Shown: piece after piece, positions 1 through 6,243 of the stretch
Position numbering within the stretch: the first letter of the stretch is position 1
Layout: the number at the start of each line of letters is the position of its first letter
Source: Pseudomonadales bacterium
GTDB taxonomy: Bacteria; Pseudomonadota; Gammaproteobacteria; Pseudomonadales; UBA5518
DNA: 64,000 nucleotides
Assembly: GCA_022072145.1 (NCBI GenBank)
Contig: JAJVIG010000019.1
Span: 1-64,000 of the forward strand
Direction: 5' to 3'
Made by a program: the position numbers and the translations under genes
Notes under the pieces: model-generated
Database searches by the model: none
The model's input: only the letters and a program-made list of their open reading frames with translations
What the model was told of the DNA's origin: nothing

Positions 1-200
1 CCGGACGTGCGCACGGGCCGTCCGCGCGCGGACTGGCGTTACGAGCGCGGGTGGGGCGCGTCGTGGCAGGGGGTCTGGGCATCGGGTGCGGGCACGGCTG
101 ATGACGAGACAAGGGTAGCCGATCGCGGTGTCCGCGCTAGTGACTTCGATCGATGCGCCGTCTACGCTGGACGCGGCCATGACCCCGATGGAGAGCGCCG
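1..200. other. window edge, no supported gene
   Basis: No reading frame here has a recognisable protein. The open frames are G+C-driven, and I could not tell whether this is the tail of an upstream gene or an intergenic leader for the gene starting at 201. A purine-rich GGAGAG near 190-195 is a plausible ribosome-binding site for that gene. Confidence 0.4.
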
Positions 201-1238
201 ATGACCGCGACCGTGCTGCCCGAACTGAGCTGCTACCTGCTGCCCGGTCACACCACGACTCCGGCCGACGCGATCGCCGAGGCGCGGCTCGCCGAGGAAC
301 TCGGCCTGGGCAAGGCGTGGCTGTCCGAACGCTTCGATGTGAAGGACGCCGGCGTGATCTGCGCCGCGGCGCTGGCCGTGACCTCGCGCATCCACGTCGC
401 CACGGCCGCGACCAACATCCACACCCGCCATCCGCTGGTGCTGGCCTCGATGTGCGCCTCGCTGCACTACCTCTCGGGAGGACGTTTCGAACTGGGACTC
501 GCGCGTGGCGTGGCGATCCGCAACCAGCTGATGGGGCTGCCGCAGGTCGGCAACGCGCGTCTCGCCGAGGGAGTGGAACTGCTGCGCAAGCTCTGGCGCG
601 GCGAGATGGTGCTAGGCCACGACGGCGAGATGGGCAAGCTGCCGTACGCGCACCTGGGCAACTGGATGCACGCGGAGATTCCGGTGCACTTCGTCGGCTT
701 CGGACCGAAGAGCCTGCGCTTCGCAGGCGCGCACTTCGATGGCGTGCATCTGCACACCTTCCTGAGCCACGCGGGGCTCGCCCGGGCGCGTGCGCTGGTG
801 CGCGAAGGCGCCAGCGACGCCGGACGCGACCCGGATGCGGTGAAGATCTGGTCGGTGCTCGCCACGACGGTCGATCCGACTCCCGAAGACCGCTTGCGCA
901 AGCTGATCGCGCGGATGGCCACCTACATGCAGGCGCCCGGGTACATCGAGCCGTTGCTGGCGCTGAACGGCTGGGATCCCGCCGTGCTCGAGCGTTTTCG
1001 CGCCAGCGAGGTCGTGAAGTCGATCGCCGGCGGCATCGACAGCGTCGCCACGCTGGAGCAACTCGAACAGATCGCCGGGCTTATCCCGTCCGACTGGCTG
1101 CCCGCCGCGGTCGGCACACCTGCCGAATGCGCCGCCGCCTGGAAGGCCGAACTCGCGGCCGGCGCCGACGGCATCGTGATCCACGGATCGACGCCGCAGG
1201 AATTCGCTCCGGCGCTGGCCGCGTACCGCGCGGCGTAG
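201..1238 (+). CDS. LLM-class flavin-dependent oxidoreductase
   Basis: A 345-residue protein of the bacterial luciferase-like (LLM, TIM-barrel) superfamily. The N-terminal part has the usual strand-helix order, with DAIAEARLAEELGLGKAWLS followed by a conserved NIHTRHPLVLA stretch near residues 80-90. The segment LSGGRFELGLARG is characteristic of LLM enzymes. The C-terminus carries the GTPAECAAAWKAELAAGADG region typical of this family. Members use reduced FMN or F420 to oxidise or reduce small organic substrates. I cannot say which cofactor or substrate applies here. The ATG at 201 follows a GGAGAG at a normal distance. The gene ends 16 bases before the ABC-type gene and probably shares its transcript. 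Function beyond the superfamily is not known. Confidence 0.85.
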   Translation: MTATVLPELSCYLLPGHTTTPADAIAEARLAEELGLGKAWLSERFDVKDAGVICAAALAVTSRIHVATAATNIHTRHPLVLASMCASLHYLSGGRFELGLARGVAIRNQLMGLPQVGNARLAEGVELLRKLWRGEMVLGHDGEMGKLPYAHLGNWMHAEIPVHFVGFGPKSLRFAGAHFDGVHLHTFLSHAGLARARALVREGASDAGRDPDAVKIWSVLATTVDPTPEDRLRKLIARMATYMQAPGYIEPLLALNGWDPAVLERFRASEVVKSIAGGIDSVATLEQLEQIAGLIPSDWLPAAVGTPAECAAAWKAELAAGADGIVIHGSTPQEFAPALAAYRAA

Positions 1239-1254
1239 CCGGACCCGACCACGG

Positions 1255-3039
1255 ATGGCATCCACGGGCGGCAACGAGGCTGCAACCGTACGCACCGAGC
1301 GGCGCGAGTTCACGCGCCGCGCGCTGCGCCTGGCCGCCCCGTACTGGAACTCGGCGCGCAAATGGCGCGTGCGCGGCGCGACCGGCGCGCTGCTGCTGCT
1401 GACGCTGGCGCAGGTCGCGCTGGCGGTCTGGACCAACTACTGGCATCGCGAACTGTTCGACGCGCTGGAGGCGCGTTCGGTCGCCGGCGTGCTGCGCCAG
1501 GTCGCGGTGTTCGCGCTGATCTTCGCGGTGACGCTCGCGGTCACGGCCGTGCACCTGATGGTCAAGCGCTGGCTGCAGCTCGACTGGCGGCGCTGGCTCA
1601 CGGATCGGGTGATCGGTCGCTGGATGGCGACCGGCCGCCATTACCGCCTGCTGTTCACGGCCGGCGAACACGACAACCCGGATGGGCGCATCGCCGAGGA
1701 CATCCGCATCTTCACCGAGACCACGATCGCGCTGGCGCACACGCTGGTGTTCTCGCTGCTGATGCTCGGCTCGTTCATAGAGATCCTGTGGAGCGTCTCG
1801 GGCTCCTTGCACGTGCCGGGAACCTCGCTGCACGTGCCGGGCTATCTGGTCTGGCTCGCGTTTGTCTACGCGGGCAGCGGCACGCTGCTCGGCTGGAGTT
1901 TCGGACGCCCGCTGGTGCGCACGACCAACGCGCTGCAGACCGCCGAGGCGGACTTCCGCTTCGGCCTGGCGCGCGCGCGCGAGCACTCCGAGGCGATCGC
2001 CTTGCTGCACGGCGAACCGCTGGAGCGCACGAACGCGACCCGTCGTTTCCAGCGCATCGCGCGCACCTGGTACCGGCAGTCGCGCGCGTACATGGGCATC
2101 GTGTCGTTCTCGACCGGCTACGGCGCGCTGCTGCCGGTGTTTCCGATCCTGGTCGCCGCACCGCAGTACATATCCGGCGCGATCTCGCTGGGCGTGCTGA
2201 TGCAGGCGGCGCAGGCGTTCCAGCGCCTCACTTCGGCGCTGTCGTGGCCGGTCGACAACCTCGGCGACATGGCGCGCACGCGCGCCTCGATCGATCGCGT
2301 GCTGTCACTGTACGAGGACATGGAGCGGCTCGACGCCGAGGCGCGCGTTCCCGACGGCCACCGCATCACGATCGAGCGCGCGCCGAAGGCGCGCCTCGCG
2401 ACGCAGGAACTGTGCATCGCCGAGCCCGACGGCCGCATCGTGCTCGAGCGGCTGGACCTCGAGATCCGTCGCGGCGAGCGCGTGCTGGTGGCCGGCGACC
2501 CGGCGGTGACCAGCGCGCTGTTCAAGGTGCTGGGCGGACTGTGGCCGTGGGGCAGCGGTCGCGTGCTGCTGCCCGGGGATGGCGCACTGCTGTTCGTCCC
2601 GCAGCGTCCGTTCCTGCCCGAGGGAACACTGCGCCACGCGTTGTGCTATCCGCACGCGGTGGACGCCTGCAGCGAGGAAGCGATCCTGCGCGCGCTCGAG
2701 TGCTCGGGCTGCGCGTGGCTCGCGCCGCGGCTGGACGAGAGCGACAACTGGGAACAGGCGCTGCCGCTGCGTGCGCAGCAGCGGCTCGGGTTCGCGCGCG
2801 TGCTGCTGCGCCGCCCGGCGTGGATCCTGCTCGAGGAAGCCACCGATGCCTTCGACCCGCGCGGCGAGCGGCTGATCCTCGAGATGTTGCGCCACGAACT
2901 GCCGAACAGCGCGCTGCTGACCATCAGCTTCCACAGCGGACTCGAGGCGCTGCACGACCGCAAGATCGTGCTGAACCGGCTGACCGAGACCCGCTTCCTG
3001 TTCAACGGCAGGCGCGTGAACGGCGCTTCGTCTCACTGA
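1255..3039 (+). CDS. SbmA/YddA-like ABC transporter, degenerate ATPase
   Basis: A 594-residue fusion of a six-helix SbmA/BacA-type membrane domain (about residues 25-340) and an ABC ATPase domain (about 375-590). The membrane part carries the family hallmarks WRRWLTDRVIGRWM and DNPDGRIAEDIRIF. The ATPase domain is recognisable by GLWPWGSGRVLLP but its catalytic motifs are worn. The Walker A position reads AGDPAVTSALF (about 412-422), with no Gly-Lys-Ser/Thr. The signature region reads LPLRAQQR (about 503-510) instead of LSLGEQQR. Walker B reads WILLEEATDAFD (about 523-534), with Glu for the usual Asp. ATP hydrolysis by this domain is therefore doubtful. SbmA and BacA lack the ATPase altogether and are proton-driven importers of peptides, so a similar mode is possible (inference). 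The 3' end overlaps the convergent GH5 gene by 7 bases. Confidence 0.85.
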   Translation: MASTGGNEAATVRTERREFTRRALRLAAPYWNSARKWRVRGATGALLLLTLAQVALAVWTNYWHRELFDALEARSVAGVLRQVAVFALIFAVTLAVTAVHLMVKRWLQLDWRRWLTDRVIGRWMATGRHYRLLFTAGEHDNPDGRIAEDIRIFTETTIALAHTLVFSLLMLGSFIEILWSVSGSLHVPGTSLHVPGYLVWLAFVYAGSGTLLGWSFGRPLVRTTNALQTAEADFRFGLARAREHSEAIALLHGEPLERTNATRRFQRIARTWYRQSRAYMGIVSFSTGYGALLPVFPILVAAPQYISGAISLGVLMQAAQAFQRLTSALSWPVDNLGDMARTRASIDRVLSLYEDMERLDAEARVPDGHRITIERAPKARLATQELCIAEPDGRIVLERLDLEIRRGERVLVAGDPAVTSALFKVLGGLWPWGSGRVLLPGDGALLFVPQRPFLPEGTLRHALCYPHAVDACSEEAILRALECSGCAWLAPRLDESDNWEQALPLRAQQRLGFARVLLRRPAWILLEEATDAFDPRGERLILEMLRHELPNSALLTISFHSGLEALHDRKIVLNRLTETRFLFNGRRVNGASSH

Positions 3040-4145
3040 AAGCGCGGCGGCAGCCACCCACGCTCGACGCAGTCGCGGAAGCTCCACGCCGGCGTGGTTT
3101 CGGTGCGATAGCTCCAGAAAAACCAGCCGCGGTAGTGCTCGAAGGCGAGCAGCTGCGCGGCCGCGTAGCCGCGGTACGCTACGTCCTCCTGGAAACGGTC
3201 CATGCGTTCCAGCGCGTGGTTGTACGGTCCCGGCGCCCACAGCGAGACCACCTTCAGGTCCAGTCCCAGGCTCCATTCACCCGCGATCGCCGGCACGCCG
3301 AGGTCGCGCTGGATCTGCAACGCCTCGTCGCGCCACTGCAGCCCGCCCTTGTGCATGTGTCCGTGGATGTCCATGTCGATGTCGGCACGATCGAAGCACT
3401 GGTAGCGGTGCACGTCGAACAGCACGTTGGCGAAGCCCGGTTCCTGGAACAAGCCGTGGAACTCCCGGTGCGAACGAAAGCCGTCGTGGAACGCCACCGC
3501 AACCTCCTGCGGCGTGCAGTGCGCGCGAATCGCCCGGTTGGCGCGCCGGTAGTAGTCCTTCAGCAGTCCGGTCGGCACGTCCCAGCGTGGCTCGTTGAGC
3601 ACCTCGATCGCGTGCAGGCAGCGCCGTCCCCGGTAGCGTGCGGCAAGCCGCCCGAGCACCTCGACCGAATGCGTCAGGTATTCCTCGCGCGTGTGCCATT
3701 CGCAGACGTCCTTGATCCCCCCGTTGTCGAAACCGTTCTGGCAGCCCGGTGCCGCGTGCAGGTCGAGCACCACGCGCAGCCCGAATTCCTCGGCCCACCC
3801 GAACGCGCGGTCGAGCACCTCGATGCCACCCTCGACGAAGGGGTGCCGGCTCGCCCCGTACGCGGCATGCCACGGGTACGGCGGCCCGAAGATCCAGTGC
3901 CCCAGCGGGATGCGCACGGCGTCGATGCCGCGTTCGGCGAGCCAGGCGAAGTCCTCGCGCGTGATGAAGCTGTCCCAGTGCGCGCGCAGCAGCCGCGGCG
4001 CCGCGGCCCCGAGTTCCGCGCACCACGAGGTCTCGTCGGTGGCTGCGAGCCCGGCGAACAGGCTGGGTTTCATCCATTTCTCGAGCACCAGCCAACCGCC
4101 CAGGTTGACGCCGCGCAGCCGCCGGCCGCTCATTGCATCGTTCAT
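3033..4145 (-). CDS. GH5-family beta-glucanase-like hydrolase
   Basis: A 370-residue (beta/alpha)8 glycoside hydrolase of family 5, closest in pattern to exo-beta-1,3-glucanases of the yeast Exg type. It starts with LRGVNLGGWLVLEKWMKPSL, a strong hallmark of that subgroup. The acid/base Glu is in VLNEPRW (E185) and the nucleophile in AGEWSLG (E290). Further family blocks are DAVRIPLGHW, VVLDLHAAPG and the terminal GWFFWSYRTE. I chose the ATG at 4145 because GAGGAGG lies just upstream (complement of 4151-4157); a longer frame upstream has no such site. No signal peptide is visible, so it would act in the cytoplasm or leave by an unusual route. It faces a GH17/NdvB glucan locus, which fits a role in beta-1,3-glucan turnover (inference). 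Confidence 0.87.
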   Translation of the reverse strand: MNDAMSGRRLRGVNLGGWLVLEKWMKPSLFAGLAATDETSWCAELGAAAPRLLRAHWDSFITREDFAWLAERGIDAVRIPLGHWIFGPPYPWHAAYGASRHPFVEGGIEVLDRAFGWAEEFGLRVVLDLHAAPGCQNGFDNGGIKDVCEWHTREEYLTHSVEVLGRLAARYRGRRCLHAIEVLNEPRWDVPTGLLKDYYRRANRAIRAHCTPQEVAVAFHDGFRSHREFHGLFQEPGFANVLFDVHRYQCFDRADIDMDIHGHMHKGGLQWRDEALQIQRDLGVPAIAGEWSLGLDLKVVSLWAPGPYNHALERMDRFQEDVAYRGYAAAQLLAFEHYRGWFFWSYRTETTPAWSFRDCVERGWLPPRFQ

Positions 4146-4222
4146 CGTGTTTCCTCCTCGTCCCTGTGTCACAAGTCTATACTGCGCCACCCGACGTACC
4201 GTCGTCCGCCGTGCCCGATGCG

Positions 4223-4660
4223 ATGAACGACCTCCCCCCGCCCCGCCCATCGCGCCGGCATCGCAGTGCGCTGCTCGCACTCGCGACCGCCGCCTGGCTG
4301 GGCGCGCTCTACGCGCTGCGTTTCGGCTGGGTGGAGATCCCGGCCGAAGCAGATCCCTGTCTGCGCGCGCTGCGCTCGCCGGCGTGCCGCGTGCGTGCGG
4401 GTTTCGGGCTGCTGGTTCACCTGCAACTGTTCGGTACTGCGGCGATCGTGCTCGCGCTGGCCGCGCATCTGCGGCTGGGACGCTGGCGCCTGCCGTGCGC
4501 GCTGCTCGCGCTGTGGTTCGCGCTGCTCGCGCTGGTGCTCTACAACGTGCACTACGGTGCGCCCGCGGCCGTGCTCGCCGTGCTCGCGCTCGCCGATCTC
4601 GGCGTGTTCCGTGACGGCACCACCCGCAGGTCCGGGCTGCGCCCGGACATGTTCGTGTAG
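4223..4660 (+). CDS. small membrane protein, unknown function
   Basis: A 145-residue protein with about four hydrophobic segments: ALLALATAAWLGALYALRF, GLLVHLQLFGTAAIVLALA, PCALLALWFALLALVLYNV and APAAVLAVLALADLG. I do not recognise the family. Two Cys (PCLRALRSPACR) lie in the first extramembrane loop. The ATG at 4223 is preferred over an upstream ATG at 4133, which lies inside the divergent GH5 gene. Its last ten codons and its TAG stop lie inside GTAG-type palindromic repeats, so the natural C-terminus has probably been rewritten by repeat insertion. It sits between the GH5 and GH17 genes, and a role in the same polysaccharide system is possible but unproven. Confidence 0.65.
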   Translation: MNDLPPPRPSRRHRSALLALATAAWLGALYALRFGWVEIPAEADPCLRALRSPACRVRAGFGLLVHLQLFGTAAIVLALAAHLRLGRWRLPCALLALWFALLALVLYNVHYGAPAAVLAVLALADLGVFRDGTTRRSGLRPDMFV

Positions 4661-4740
4661 GTCCGGGCTGTGCCCGGACACCAATTGTTCGGCCACAGGC
4701 CGAACCTACGGGGACATGTTCGGCCGCAGGCCGAACCTAC
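4626..4740. repeat. GTAG-REP cluster A, four palindromes
   Basis: Four 23-base elements. Two on the + strand have the stem GTCCGGGC / GCCCGGAC: 4626-4648 (head GCAG) and 4657-4679 (head GTAG). Two on the - strand have the stem GTTCGGCC / GGCCGAAC: 4687-4709 and 4718-4740, both with GTAG heads. Each element is a tetranucleotide head plus an 8-bp stem with a 3-base loop. The cluster lies between convergent genes. The TAG at 4658-4660 stops the + strand gene, and the TAG at 4739-4737 stops the - strand gene. Confidence 0.9.
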
Positions 4741-6242
4741 GTTTGACCGGCCGGGACGCGGGTTCGCTTACGCAGCAGACCGGCTGTCATCAGGCCCATC
4801 GTCGCTATCCAGCCCAGCGCCTGCGTGTTGCGCGGCGTCTCCTGCCAGAGCACGACCGGAATGCCGATCGCGAGTACGCCGCCGAGCACGCGGCAACGCT
4901 CGCGCCAGGGCCCGTCCGGCGGCGCGCACAGCCACGCCGCCAGCGCCGGCGCTGCGAACGCCCCGAGCGGGAAATGCCGGTAGCGGGCGTCGAAACACAG
5001 GCCGAGCATCTCGACGGTCGCCACCGCTGCGGCCACGCCGATCACGCCGTCGTGCCAACGGGCGCGCTGCGCACCGGCCAGGCGCCGGCAACCGACCCAC
5101 GCCGCCAGCAGCGCCAGCACCGCGAGCGCCACGAACCAGCCGCTTTCTGCCTCCGTGCGCGCGAACAGCCGCATCTGCTGCAGATGCAGCACGCTGCCGT
5201 TGGCGGCGAGCAGCGCGAGCAGCGCCGCCGGCCACGAACGCAACGCGCCGGCGCTCAGCACCAGCCCCAGCCACGACGCGAACGCCACCGCGGCACAGGT
5301 GCGCCATTCCGGCAGGTTCGACACCTCCCCACGCAGCACGTGCTTGTCACGCCGCGCGGTGTCGAACAGGCCCCAATAGCCGCCGACCGCGCCTTCCTGC
5401 ACGCGCTTCCATGGCTGGTCGAAGGCCTCGATCAGGTTATAGCTCCAGTCCGCCGACTCGGCGCGCTGCACGAAGCCGCGCACGAAGCGTGCCTCGTTCA
5501 CGCGTCCCGGCACGGCGCCCTCGCGCTGGCGCCCCTGCGACGGCCAGCCGGTCTCACCGATCAGGATCGGCATGCCCGGAAAGGCACGCGCGGTCGCCTC
5601 GTGCGCGCGGGTGACGGCCTCGATCGCCGCGTCGATGCCGCTGGGATCGTTTTCCCAGTACGGCAACAGGTGGATGGTGACGAAATCGGTGCCGGCGGCG
5701 ATCCCGGGGTTCTGCAGCCAGAATTCCCACACGTCACCGTAGCTGACCGGCTGCGGGACCGCGGCACGCACGCGCTGCAGCATCGCCAGCAACTGCGCGG
5801 CGGTACGCTCGCGGCGCAGAAGCACCTCGTTGCCGACCAGCACCGCGCGCACCACCTCCGGATGGCGGTTCGCCAACGCGATCACCCCGGCGATCTCGCG
5901 CTCGGTCTCGGCGTCGTCACGCCCCACCCAGGCACCGGCGATCACCGTCATGCCGTGCGCGCGCGCGACCTCGGGAACGCGCTCCATGCCGCGTACCGAA
6001 TAGATGCGCACGCAACCGACCTGTCCGGCCAGCAGTGCGAAATCGCGCTCGAGCCGCGCATCATCTATGCGGAAATCACCGGGATGCTCGTCGCCGGTGA
6101 ACGGGGTGTACGAAACACAGTGCAGGCGTCGATCGGGCGCGAGTTCGCCGGGGACGTGGTGCGCGCGACCGAGCAGCCACCAGAAAGCCACGCTGGCCAC
6201 CAGAGCGGCGAGCAGCACCGGCGGCGCCGCGGCGCGTGGCAT
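4737..6242 (-). CDS. GH17-domain membrane protein
   Basis: A 501-residue protein. It starts with a signal-anchor (APPVLLAALVASVAFWWLLG), followed by an exported GH17 (beta-1,3-glucanase fold) domain at about 38-315. About seven membrane segments fill the C-terminal third. The GH17 acid/base Glu is in LVGNEVL (E139) and the nucleophile in IGETGWPSQG (E230), so the site looks intact. EAFDQPWK and GGYWGLF are further GH17 hallmarks shared with the neighbouring NdvB-like protein. GH17 domains of this type act as transglycosylases that branch or cyclise beta-1,3-glucans in proteobacteria (family knowledge). The gene starts one base after the stop of the NdvB-like gene, so the two are almost certainly cotranscribed and may act as partners. 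The stop codon TAG belongs to a palindromic repeat. Confidence 0.82.
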   Translation of the reverse strand: MPRAAAPPVLLAALVASVAFWWLLGRAHHVPGELAPDRRLHCVSYTPFTGDEHPGDFRIDDARLERDFALLAGQVGCVRIYSVRGMERVPEVARAHGMTVIAGAWVGRDDAETEREIAGVIALANRHPEVVRAVLVGNEVLLRRERTAAQLLAMLQRVRAAVPQPVSYGDVWEFWLQNPGIAAGTDFVTIHLLPYWENDPSGIDAAIEAVTRAHEATARAFPGMPILIGETGWPSQGRQREGAVPGRVNEARFVRGFVQRAESADWSYNLIEAFDQPWKRVQEGAVGGYWGLFDTARRDKHVLRGEVSNLPEWRTCAAVAFASWLGLVLSAGALRSWPAALLALLAANGSVLHLQQMRLFARTEAESGWFVALAVLALLAAWVGCRRLAGAQRARWHDGVIGVAAAVATVEMLGLCFDARYRHFPLGAFAAPALAAWLCAPPDGPWRERCRVLGGVLAIGIPVVLWQETPRNTQALGWIATMGLMTAGLLRKRTRVPAGQT

Positions 6243-6243
6243 C

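Noticed and set aside
128-1402. A 424-residue Arg-rich ORF across the first oxidoreductase
   Set aside because: It is a +1 shadow of the LLM gene, with the Arg/Ala/Gly excess typical of G+C-rich antiframes and no motif.
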